From contig JAGSPU010001569.1 of the NCBI GenBank assembly GCA_019321725.1, forward strand, positions 62,001-126,000: a stretch of DNA of 64,000 nucleotides. Direction: 5' to 3'. The notes beneath the pieces are model-generated. The model had not been told where the DNA came from and searched no databases. It was given only the letters and a program-made list of their open reading frames with translations. A program made the translations under genes and the position numbers. The stretch comes from Paulownia fortunei (lineage: Eukaryota; Streptophyta; Magnoliopsida; Lamiales; Paulowniaceae). Positions 40,201 to 51,857 of the stretch are shown here, in pieces (the first letter of the stretch is position 1; the number at the start of each line of letters is the position of its first letter).

Positions 40201-43200
40201 CCCCAGCAAATGCTTCAAGCAACTCATCAACGTGTTGGACACTTTTTCTAGTCCTTGGTGATTGACTGGAAAAATATTTCCATCTAGGGTTCCTCCCTTC
40301 AAGTAGTTTTATCCAGAAAACATAGGGTGGTTCTTTGACTATCATCTCCTCAGCTAATGAAAAATTGTCCATCAGAGATATTCCACTTCGCCAAGTAAAG
40401 AGATATTTCTGGGGTAAATACCTCCAATCTGTTGTACTTCCAAAATAAATGAATTGTTCGAACAGATTTTGCTCTTGTCATTATTAGGCAATAAGGTTGA
40501 TAGCTCAAGGAACACATCTTCCACAAAAGACTCCCCATAAGAAATAAATGAATGTGTATCAGGAGTAATGAAGTTATGGAACTCATCAAGCTTTTTAAAT
40601 AAGTAGGAGGCACCCCAAGTTAGCAGCCCATGACATGTACTTTGCCTTATATTTATTATATTGCCTTCTGGAGTCATGCCTTGCTTGGTAAGGATTAGTA
40701 CTTTTTCTTCCACAGTGCAAGACGAATATAAGCGGAAGACCTTCACCTGCTCAAATTGGGAATCCAAGTTTATCTTGTGCAGAGCCCTCAAGTCATTCAT
40801 TGGGTTCCAATCACTGTTGAAGAAAATAACGGTGTCTATAGACGCAAGTTTAATGCTTGGAAGACAGGCACGAGTTTCCATCAAACAAACGAATTTCCCA
40901 CTCCCTTTATCATTAAAGGTGTTCAGGGCAGCTCGCTTTTGGAGGAGACATCCCTCCACCAATGCGCACAAAAGAATCTGTGCCAAATTTTTCATGAATA
41001 ATGTCATCCAAAATATCTCCAGTAGAAATCGGTCCAGAGCCCCAAGTGACTGTTTGGTCGTAACAAAATTTAAAAAGAGAGAAGCATCACATCATATATT
41101 AAATCCAAAACAAGATTATAAACGTCTAGATCAAACACACAAGTAAACATCAGAAAACAGAGGACAATATAGTTCCACAACTTCTCAATTCTATAGTCCA
41201 CAATGGAAGCATAATTGGCCACAGGAAGAACCAAAATGCAAAATCATTTTAAGGTGGCTTAGAATGAGAGATACGGTAGGCATTTGCATGCACCTACATG
41301 AATACCATAATTAATGTTAAACTGTAAATAAAGTTCCCATAACAGTCAAAGTACTAGCATAAACACGAGGAAGATTAGATTTAATATATAGAATTGTTCT
41401 AACTACCTGATAAAGGATAAGTACTCGTAATCCTCGTTTTCTAATCTCCAGAAGGATCTTATGAAGGAGAAGCAATTTGTTACTCAATTTAATTTCTGCA
41501 TCCAATTGCTCAGGCTCGGGAATGCCTTGTATCAAAGAGGTGCGCAAAGACCAGTCCACAAGATAAGGATGATCACAACACTGGAGAATTTATTTTTTTA
41601 ATCACAAGTTAGAAAGATTGTGAAACCAAACAAACCACATTAAGTAAACAATAAAATATGAAAAGAGAAATCAGGATACGAGCACCAATAGGTGAAAAGC
41701 CAGTGATAATTTAGCAGGCTTAGAGCTGAACAAAATGGAAATTCAACTTTCTGAGAAAAAATCCAAACCTTTCTGGTTGAAACAAGTATGTCATGGAGGA
41801 TTTTTGTTGAATCATGCTTTGAACAAGAGCATAACACCCTTGCATTTGAAAATAGAGAGCCACAATACTGCTCTGTTTGAATGTTGGAGAGCCTGACAGG
41901 AACCCAATACTCCACAAAATTAGTTGTCGTAGACTTGCACTCATATGCAACACAACGTGCCAATTTTTCTTTCAGCTTAGATATATCCAGGTTACACTGA
42001 CTCTCCGAAATGTTGTTCTTTCTTTTCTGCAAGTTCATCATATAAAGTATTTGCCAATAACATAAAATAAAAATTACTTGGAGATAATGAATTTAAAGAT
42101 TTTAACAGCGCAAGGCAACAGGCAAGCACAAGTGATTCTCCCTCATTTATGTATTAATAAAGTTACATTTGGGAATAGAGATGAAAATTTTGCAACATCT
42201 GTTAATTATGCAGCACCTTCATTCGGCATATTGTATCATACAGAAAGTAAATGCCAGAACCCAGATATGCTTCAATGTATTCAGAGTAGGAGCTCCTATA
42301 ATACAATCTCCCCCACCAGCTTGATCATATCTATGCTCAGGAGGAGGATTAAAAAGAGAAAAAGATTGAAACATCTCAATCAACTTTGAAGCACATATTA
42401 GGGTGAGAGTGTTTACATTGTGGATTTGTACGTCAGTAAAAATAGAAGCGCACAGCACATAGCATGTATTTCTAACGCAAAAGATCTGATTAAAGACTAT
42501 TTCAAAAGTTCCAGTTAGCATTCGCAGCAGTGTCATAATAAAGAAATAAATGTGAGAACTGAATTCCCATGCTAAGATGTAAACAAAAACCATTAACTAC
42601 TAAAACAAACTCTCAAAGTCTATTTCCTGACTCTCCCAAATTTATCCATGGAAGTGAAGCCAAATGTTGCTCTAGCAAGCACAAAATACCAGACAACTCC
42701 ATTCTACAGACCTATGTTATCACTGCCATCGCATTTCACAAAAAATTTAAACACCTATTGCAAACCAAGCAGCCGGTCTTCTTTCACCAATGTCAACTTT
42801 AAGAGTTTAGACGTACTTTCCAAATGATATTTCCATTTACAGTGAAACAAAGCAGCTGGATAATCCCAGAACAGTTCAAGGAATTCACTAGGGGCCCCTC
42901 TAGAGATTGAACTGTCCCACCATTAACTTTTTTCTTGTGTTGAAACTGATGTCTAACTCTCAATGCAGTGTCTTTTATCCACAAATTACATGACTACGAT
43001 CAGTTAAATGGATATAAAAACTCCTTCTCACAGAGGAGGCTCTTGCTCCCTTTTTCTATCCAGTAAAACAAAGGCATGGCTGAGCATGGAGCAACAGAAG
43101 TCTTGATGCTTCCTCTTTGAAAATGAATTGTCAACAAACAATTTTCAAATATCAGTGACTATAATTGGTCAATAGATGTGAAAGAGATACAAGCTAGAGA

Positions 43201-46200
43201 AGAGCACCAAAAGATACCAAAACAGGTAGATGAAGAATAACCTTCATCAGTTGATAACTAAAAGATGGCATAAATTCTTTGTGCATTAAACATGTCTCAA
43301 TAAAGCTTCACTTCGAAGGAAAGAAATAGGAAAGCATTAATCTCAGCTAAAATGTAGACGACGCAAAAGTCCAATTCCAACAAAATTAATGGGCCAGGTG
43401 ATATAACCAACAAGTTTCTATCTCCCACAATTAAGTTACTAGACTAAAATGCTGAACAAGTCAAGCATGAAGTTAATAAGAGACCAAATCAATATCATAA
43501 ACCGGAAACTAGACAATCTACACAAGCTTACCTTAGTTTGAGTGGCATGATTTGACCTATTACTGCTTTCTGCATGACCAGAATATCTTACCCGCCTCAG
43601 CAGAAAATCCACCCTGCAAAGCAACATGCAATATGCTTCAAATATTAAGTTGCCAAAAGGAAAAGGGAAAAATGGAATTGGAAAAGGATACTAAAATGGA
43701 AAAAAGAGGTGCCAGATATTTACTCATATATATCCTAACAAAAACTTGCTAACTCTAATACCATATTCTAATTAAATATGGTTGCCGCACTTCACATTAC
43801 ATGAAAACCAAATCCACCCAGCACTTTATTTACTCAGATCTCAAGGAGATGCTCTTCATAAAACTATATCACTTAGAGCCCAGAAAATCATCAAGATTCA
43901 GACATAAAAGTTCCATAAAAAGACAGCACTTTAATATGTAACTAACACTCTTGCACACGAATAAGAAGATGTTAAAGTTTCAGAAATTCGTTATGGCTTC
44001 TGATCAAAGTTTGTTGCATGATATGGTATCACTCACTATATGGAATAATAACAGAGAAAGAAATTGCAAAAGTCAAATGCTAACAACGTAGTAGAACCCA
44101 AGCCAATCACTCTGCTGTCTGATTTCTTCATTGTTGCTTCGCACTTTCTCTCGAATGAAATTTGAACGCTCAGAATTCATTAGGAGCATTTGGCGTTTCT
44201 TAAGTCAAAGAATTAGTAACTTGTGAAATGAAAGATTTCAGAAGTTCAAGTAAACAACTAGTACCTTTCCTGTTGTGAGTGTGAAAAGGAGCTATCAGCA
44301 TTGGTTGTTTCATCTTCATTGGAACCGTTTGGTTCAGTAACATTTACTTCAATTTGAGACAGCTTATTCTTTTTCTGAATTGAAAGATCTGCCAAACAAG
44401 GAATATATGAAGTTTAGCAGAAACCTAAAACAGTCAACCGATAACTGTGTACTTTCCTGGAGAAAAAAGGGCCACTCTAGTGACAAAAGTCAAATTCAGT
44501 TCATGTGCAATAAAGATACTTTCACTTGTGTCATCACACACTTCATTAGTGATAAATGCATTTAAGTTTTTCGACGGCTTGCCAAGTTAATTGGACGTAA
44601 AATAAGAGCCGAGTTATAATAATCTCCAGTATCCTAAGCATATTCAACTTCGTTAAATTACAATTTACCATGAGGATGTTAGCTTGAAATATAAGCATGG
44701 GTTATACAGAAAGTGCACAATCCAGCAAAATTTTATGATATTCAAGTTCGGCAGAAGAAGGAACAGTAAATGCGCCTGTTTCCACCAACTCATGACCACT
44801 TCATGATTGCAGCTAAAATGTAGAAATATAAAAAGAATAGAGGTTCCGACAACCTAATTCACCTGATCCCTTGGCTTTTTTTGCCAGTGATTCCAGCAGC
44901 TCTTTATATCCATGACCCTTTAGCTTCTTTGGTTTCGAAATTAGGACTGCCACAGTACCTTCCTTCTCGTTTTTGTTACAGTTCCTCGTATCCCAAGTTT
45001 TCACAGTATTCATATTTTCCACTTTCGTTCCCAAAAAGCTTCCGTAATTGTTGATCTGTTCAAATGAGCATATAGAGAGAAGAGTACCAGCTGCCTTGTT
45101 CTCGATGCACTTTACAGAAATCACGATCTAGACTACTTATCTGAAGGCTTTTTATCTTTAAAACTCAATCTTCAACTTGTCTTGGAACTTTTGTGTTTGC
45201 AGGATAATTTCAACTCAGCTACTAACTTACTTGCCACAGTTTACCTGATCTGGAATAGTAAACACATTCATGATATATTAATATAGGCATAAGAGAAAAC
45301 TTGGACTAGAAAGAAGACCTATACCTAATAACATGAGTACGTAATGCGGGCAGAATGAAGATAACAGACAGAACAAAATGAAACATCAAAGCAGCAAACA
45401 TGATAATCATCTGTATTAGGATTGGCATGGTTAGGAGCCAAAAGGATTATCCTAGCAAGTTTTTTAGTTCATAATAGCCCATCTCTTTTTCTTCCGAAAA
45501 AGCAGATAAAGAAAGAGCAAGTTCTGCAAATTTCTCTTGACATATACGACATTCATGATGAAGATGCAGAAGTTTAGAGTTTCCTCGTTAAAATTGTGGG
45601 TTGAGTACTACGATTTAACAGTCGAAAAGGCAAACATTTCAAAAGCACAGGCATCTCCCCTATTACTAATCAAAATTTTGCTTTCAAGCATGAACATAAA
45701 TATCACACAGTAAATTAAATACAATTGTAATAAACCAAAGCAAAATATCATTGTAAAAGTGCAAGCAATCAAAAAACTTAATTGCTTATTCAGTAGTATC
45801 CACAATGTGTTTTGATCACCTACTTCTTTGTATTGACCATTAAAATAGACTTCTGGGAGACAGATAGGCTCTAACCCTTGATGTTTAAGACACAATGGAA
45901 AAACGGAAACACATGACGTCTTGCATGCATGCTTTTTTTTAATATACCGCGATATCTACCCGACGCAACGATTGAAAAAGGAACTAGTAAAAGATTTCAT
46001 CTTAGTTTTAGACACTAAATTGGAACATTTATTAGATGAAATCTTCTATTATTTCCTTTCCTATTCGATGAGCCGGTAGAAACTTAAGCAGTAAATCAAC
46101 ATAGCAGTATGCGGGACATGAGGGAAATAGCTTCAGCAAACGCTTCACATGATTACTTCACATATTGTAAGTTTGAGCATAACAATACCAACAACATATA

Positions 46201-46860
46201 CTACACAAATCAACTTCCATGAAAATGGGCAAATATAAAACCATAAATGAAATGTGCACCATAGAAAACAGAAAAGGTTAGTAAAGAGCATCATAAACTT
46301 TGTGCCCACTTTGGCTTTGAAAATGTTTTCTGAAAAAGGGCAGACGGAATGTTATGTTTTCCTAGGATCTATAAGGGGAAAGAAATTCTCAAAACTAACT
46401 TTTTATCTAATGTTGCACAAAATTTATTTTGCTTCACCTCTATACATGCATTTACTTCATATATTTTCCTTTAAAATGAAGATAAATGAATAAATATTTT
46501 TCTTAATTTCTTTCTGTTTAGTACTTTTAACATTTTTCTTATCTAGTTTTTGGGCAAACAAACAAGGTTAAATAGCTAATAACTGATATACAAACAAAAA
46601 CTTAAAACAAACCAGAGCCATATAAAATCTTACATAATACTCGTAAGAAAAAAAAGATTTGACAGAATCCTGCAAGGGGCTTTGTCAAAATCTTGTACGA
46701 AATTGAAGTTACATCAACATTACTCCTTAGAAAAAACTTTTCCTTAATCAAAAGAAACCCTAACAACTTTCCCTTCTCCTTCCAGAGAATTGAAGAAAAA
46801 CGTGAGAAGGGAAGGAAGCGTTTCAACTTTCCACTGAAAAACGAATGAAAAAAAGAGCTC
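37256..46860 (-). pseudogene. MOM1-like helicase/silencing protein, disrupted
   Basis: Homologue of plant MOM1, a nuclear CHD3-related protein that keeps heterochromatic repeats silent. Exons I support: 44863 to about 45127 (PKKLKGHGYKELLESLAKKA), 44265-44388, 43532-43613, 41769-42026 (NFVEYWVPVRLSNIQTEQYC), 41407-41580 (CCDHPYLVDWSL, RKRGLRVLILYQ), 40078-41049 (SGPISTGDILDDIIHEKFG, GKFVCLMETRACLPSIKL, FRLYSSCTVEEKVLIL, WGASYLFKKLDEFH), 39713-39882, 38698-39090 (VTHSEALQSVCKALLIELEG), 38405-38605 (CMM2-like coiled coil) and about 37464-38155. Upstream exons toward 46860 are not defined. Frame breaks: about 40925-40930 (an A4 run where A6 would restore PPKKRAAL), about 40380, 38554-38557 (A4 where A5 would give IRKKYDMLLQ) and about 37485-37500. 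After the last break GYEIRAPAPHLRHM reads in another frame to 37256. The PHD, chromo-like and ATPase N-half expected between 43532 and 42026 are not visible. It may be a pseudogene, or partly sequence error. Confidence 0.8.
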
Positions 46861-46879
46861 GATTATAAATGTTTTTTGT

Positions 46880-46930
46880 CTGTATATACACACGCGTTCC
46901 GTATCTATAGGAGGTGGCTTGTCACTTGTC
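46880..46930 (-). promoter_or_regulatory. Possible promoter core of the MOM1-like gene
   Basis: A TATATA element at about 46882-46888 (minus: GTGTATATACAG), just upstream of the presumed 5' end. A run of about four CTCTG/TCTGC pentamers at about 46930-46955 and a locally GC-rich stretch up to 47100 follow. The placement is an inference. Confidence 0.3.
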
Positions 46931-47099
46931 AGGTGCTCGCTCTGCTCTGCTCTGCTCTGTCTGCTACTCCCACTCCTCTCAGTGCAAGCAGCGCGCGGGT
47001 TGTACGACCAGTTTACGCTCAGTTAGCAGGCTATCCGACTGACACGTGGAGGGATTCATGTGGTCCCCACCTCGCCGTCATGCTCGCGTTCTTATAATC

Positions 47100-48324
47100 C
47101 GGCCACTGACACGGTGGCGGTTTCCGGTTAGCGTACCCCGCTCTTTAAATTAAGAAAAAAAGAAAGACCAGGCGAACGGGAAATTGTTTAGATTCATCTT
47201 CAATCCAATGATTTTTCATTTTCCGATTCTCAACAAAAAAAATTTGAGAGACAACAATTTTATTGGGGATTATTTATTTCCATAAGCAAATGGAGATACA
47301 AATTTTCAAGAAATCAACTTCATTCTTCGATCTTTGCACACACTTTCTCAATTTAAATGATTGCAAATTAAGCCGGTAAAACAATAGAACCAATACTTGA
47401 TTATATAATATTCAAATCGACCATGAATTTTAAAAAGTCAATGTATGTTTTCAAATATAACAAACTCATTGTGGAGGCATTTATAAAACTTCGAACTCAA
47501 TTTTTGTCACAAAGTTAACTATATATTTTTAAATAAAAATAAATAGATGATTATTGATCTTTATTCAAAAGAATTTCTGATTCAAGTCATTTGTGCAAGT
47601 ATTTAAAAGTTTCCATGGTAAATTTAAAAGTTTATTTAAGCAAACCCATTTAACTTGTCTAAAGTACAGATTTGATCCGCGTTTGAACTAACTATGAACT
47701 ACCATCATCTTGTGTCCATGTTTAACCATGTATATACAATTTCTCAGTTTAAACTTTTGACATACTCCATTATTTGTACTCCATCATTTATACTTCATTT
47801 CTACGTGTGTCTTTGTGTCTTCATAAAATGGATGAGATAATCTTTCCAATGCAGAGCACTCTCCAAGTAACATTACAAAATGAATCATGCTTCAATTCTT
47901 CTTTGCTTCATACCAGAAGCATTAAACAAGACTTGCCAACAATAATGTATTTACGCAATGCATATGCATGTACGTTTCTCACTTAATGAATTAATATTAA
48001 AACTTTCAAGAGTTATAAGAATCCTTTTGGGAAGAGATATGTTAATTGATTTGTCCATACTGAAGTGTCTTTAGTTTTGAATCATTTCATTTCTGTTGCT
48101 ATTATAATATACAATTTCAAGAACTTTGTATTTTTATTTTTAATATTTTGATGATTGTTGCATTTGAAATGTCATGCAGGGGAAATTTTTAAAGGCTCGA
48201 GGGTACGTTAATTCAGAAGTACCGCATTACTGTGTTCTGTATGCATGACTCATTTGCTTGGGATAATGTTAAATTCATATTATACCCAAAATATATATAC
48301 ACTATGCATATTATATCAAGTGTT
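47100..48324. other. Intergenic
   Basis: AT-rich DNA upstream of the MOM1-like gene. No supported gene. Confidence 0.45.
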
Positions 48325-48435
48325 TTATTTTGTTACGAAAATCTGTAGTGAGCCCATCAATTCATCAAAACGCATTTTGGTAATATCTTTGACCTCCTCA
48401 ACAATAGTTATTTTGTAAGTAAATCTATCATGTAG
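48325..48435 (-). mobile_element. Ty1/copia gag (UBN2-like) scrap
   Basis: Short minus-strand stretch that reads YKITIVEEVKDITKMRFDEL followed by MGSLQIF. The pattern of an EE.KD segment followed by ..ELMGSLQ.F is typical of the plant copia gag polyprotein (UBN2/gag-polypeptide domain). It is about 37 residues only and ends at a stop at 48325. The GC-richer flank at 48440-48650 does not continue the gag. No LTRs found. Confidence 0.5.
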
Positions 48436-48649
48436 TCTAGTTATCGATTGGGCCAATCCAGGGCTAGATCGATCCAGGTCTGTATAGGCCCACTTGGGAG
48501 GTAGGCCAGTTAAGCCCAAACTCAGTTCTAAAGAGGTTTGGGCCGGATTGAATAAAAAAATTTGAGAGTCAGGTCCAACTCGACCCACTAACCCGGTGCT
48601 AGTGGGGAGTTTATGCCATACTACACGAGATGGGTCTACCAACCGGATA

Positions 48650-49620
48650 GTATTTTACTACACAAGTCACGCACTTAAACATATTTTTTAACAAATATGA
48701 TATTTGTTACAAGATTAATGCATGCAGTACAATTCATGCTGGTTTATTCTTGCTTCGTCTTGTCCCTCATCACGCAAGCTATTATATGTTTGAGTATCAA
48801 TTTCAAGTGTCAATATTTTTAGGAACGATCATTTCACCACCAGCGGAGATTGCCGTGTAGTTCCAATCTCACTCCAAAGTAAGGACCATGTCTTACATTT
48901 GAATCTTTTACACGCCATTTGTCACAAAAATTTGGCAATCGTGTGTTATTCGACTTGAATGGGATCACTGTTTCTTCTATAGACTACACACAATCTTTAG
49001 TGGTGCTATACTTACGAAATCACTTATTGCGCGATTGTTTAATTGTTTGATGTATTCACGAATGAATATGAGAATAATATAATATGATGGTTTCCCTTCT
49101 TTAACTATATAAATAGAAAAATTAAACATTTAAAATCATACAACGCCCACAAATATTTTGTACTAATATATATGAGATATTTATGTTTTATCTATCTTTA
49201 TGCGTAAAATAAATATAGTATATAATTTTAGTATGTTAGTTGTGTTTGGATTTGAATTTTTAATATGAAACGTCTAAAATAAAATATATTTCTCTGTTTG
49301 ATTTTAAAAGGAAACGTGAAGAAAGTTTATATGAATATAATTATGATAACTTATTATCCATTTTGACATATATTTTAAGTTATTAATGATATTCAATTTC
49401 ATTAAAATTCTTAAAATTAATACATAGCAATGTTTGAATTTTGAACAGAGATTAAGGAATTTTCTTTTGAAGTTAAAAAAAATATCCTTCTAAATTCTAG
49501 TTTGTGAGAGCCTCACCCCACCAATTACGAGGGCCCTCGAGGGGGAGGGACTTCAGGAACAATTCTCAAGAGGTTGAAGTTAAAACCGTATACGCGAGCA
49601 ATTCAAATCTTCTGCTAGTG
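48650..49620. other. Intergenic
   Basis: AT-rich DNA. A GC-rich patch (gagggccctcgagggggaggg) at about 49528-49550 stands just before the coiled-coil gene fragment and could be part of its leader. Confidence 0.4.
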
Positions 49621-51857
49621 AAAATGGGGAGAACGAAGAGGCGGCAAATATTGATTGCTCTGGGCTCGTAATGCTTATGGGAATGCCGTTTACTGCCGAC
49701 TATGGACTATTGATTATCGCATCTCTTCTAATGATACGGAACTATTGAGGTTTGCTCAAATTTTCTTAATTTCGCCCCTTTTTCCCCCTCTCTGTGTTAT
49801 CTGAAACTTGTTTTAAATGCTGAAAGTATGCCGCGTGCAGATCTCTTCGTTGCAAATTGAGATCAGTCTGTTGTAATTTTTTGTTCCTATAAATATAATA
49901 GAAAATACTATACCAATAGATATGTTATTATGATTGTTGAATCTGAGTGTAGAACAAAATTATATCAAGTGAATGCAATGTCAATGTCTTTTTGTGTTCA
50001 TTTACTTCCTTGTAGGAGACAATTTGATCTTGCTAACAGAGAAGCTATGGATGAATCTGCAGAGTGGAGAAGGAGATACGATTCGGAGTTAGAGAAGGCT
50101 GTCAAGTGCTCTAGGGAACTGGAGGAAGTATGTGCTTTGTATAATAGCTAATTTTTCGGTTAACTACTTTATCCCTTTTTTGCATTGCATACCCAATTGG
50201 TCTCATAGATTTAAGGCTAACTCTTCTGGAGAACATGAAAGAAGTGAGTCAAACGATAGTCATTAAACTTTACTCATAGTTTCAATAATAAATTTTGTCT
50301 TCAGCATTTTGTTTTGAGAAAAAAGTTTACCATTGGGTGATTTCTATCCGCCAAAAACATTTCTCCCACACAGAAGGCATCTCTGTTAATCATTTCTAGA
50401 CAACTCTTATTTTTCTCAGTATAATAGTGAGGATAGTTGATCTATGGTTGGACTTCCTTGCACCCATAATAGTTTCAAGTGCTGCTTTTCTTCGTTGTGT
50501 GAGCTAAACCCTATGTAAGTGCAACTATAACTTAATTTCAGGATGGTTATTATTTTTTTTGGATTTTTTTTTTTTTTTTTTTTTTAATATTGAGACTAAG
50601 ATAAGCTGTCCATTGATGTAATTGTCATTATGCCCATTTACTTCTTGTTGGAAATAGTTTTATGTTACTAACACAAAAGCTGTGGAGGAACCTGCAGAGT
50701 GGAAAGGAAATGGAGATATGATCGTGAGGTAGAAAAGGCTGCTATAAGGTTTAAGGAAACTGGAGTGCATACAACACTGTTCTCTTTAAGAATTAGATTG
50801 TAAATAAAAAAGCCATGGTAGGTTGGCTTTGTGCTAGGCAGTTCAATTTTAGAAAGCCTAACTGTCATGGTATGCTTCTCCATATTCTATGCAAGAAATG
50901 ATATGCTAGACATGTCTTTAGAGGACTGGCTACTTGAAACTGTTACTGTTATCCAATCAACCTCATTTTCACACTTGATTTCACATATGGAGAAGGAGAA
51001 ACTTAATGGATATATAAGGAGAGAGCACCTAGGCAGATGCATGCGTAGCTTTGGAAAGTTATATTGGTCCTTTGGTATTACATAGCGTTTGTTGGCCTTG
51101 AAGTAAGTTTCCAACTTGCTTACGGTCAATTGAAAAAGTTCTCTGTTCAAGGTGACCGGAAAACCTCTTTGGCTAGATGCTGTATTTGAATGGAACTATG
51201 ATGTTCTGAGTGTTCTACATTTGGTATGCATGCTCCAATATCAGATTGAAGTGGTGACTGATGGACTATAATTAGTCTGTTATGTAACTGTTGTCTGGTT
51301 CTTTTTTGTGTCAGATTTAATGTTCTCCAGATTAACCAAGTCTTTGAATTGACGACAAAGAAAGTTTTTGACTTCCCCAATGTTGTATCTCATTCCTATC
51401 TTGATGTAGAAATCAGTTGATGTTTAGAAGCATTGTTATTTATTTATGTTACTTCAGGTTTAAGTAATTTTTTCTAGCTTTTTTTGGCTTTCAGTGGAGA
51501 AGGGTTACCCCCCAGATGTGTCATAACAGCATCACTAATTCCAGTATTTTATTTACATAGATTAAGAAGTCTCCTGGAGAAACAAAAGAGGTTTCTGCTG
51601 TCCTGAATAGGAAAATGGAAATGTTGCAAAAGGTGCCTTTTGTTGAACTTCATTTCACAAATCTTCCTATTTTATTTATTTATTTATTTGTTTTTGTAGA
51701 TATATTGCATATATGTTTAAATGGAAAATTTGGGAAATTCTTTAATTTATAAGCTGCCTTTCATTACCAGGAAAACATGGATTTGCTTGAGCGGGTTGAG
51801 TCTTTGAAACAAGAGCTTGAAGCAGAGAAATTAAAATGCAGTATGCGAAATATGTAA
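49620..51857 (+). pseudogene. Coiled-coil protein fragment (possibly GBP-like C-terminus)
   Basis: Three exon-like pieces with good splice borders: 50016-50127 (FDLANREAMDESAEWRRRYD, SELEKAVKCSRELEE), 51561-51632 (IKKSPGETKEVSAVLNRKME) and 51771-51857 (ENMDLLERVESLKQELEAEK, then a stop). They join in frame and form a charged heptad-rich coiled coil, as in the tail of plant guanylate-binding-like proteins; that match is from memory and weak. No GTPase or other folded domain is present nearby, so this is a truncated gene or pseudogene. A decayed second copy of the first exon sits at about 50650-50765. Confidence 0.45.
50650..50765 (+). repeat. Decayed duplicate of the coiled-coil exon at 50016
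   Basis: Matches 50010-50125 across nearly its whole length: gttactaacacaaaagct against cttgctaacagagaagct, then cctgcagagtgg against tctgcagagtgg, then gagaaggct-like endings. It contains small insertions and no open frame, so it is not a usable exon. Confidence 0.7.

Noticed and set aside
42799..42984. Minus-strand ORF inside the MOM1-like gene
   Set aside because: Considered as the missing PHD or chromo exon, but it has none of the expected Cys pattern.
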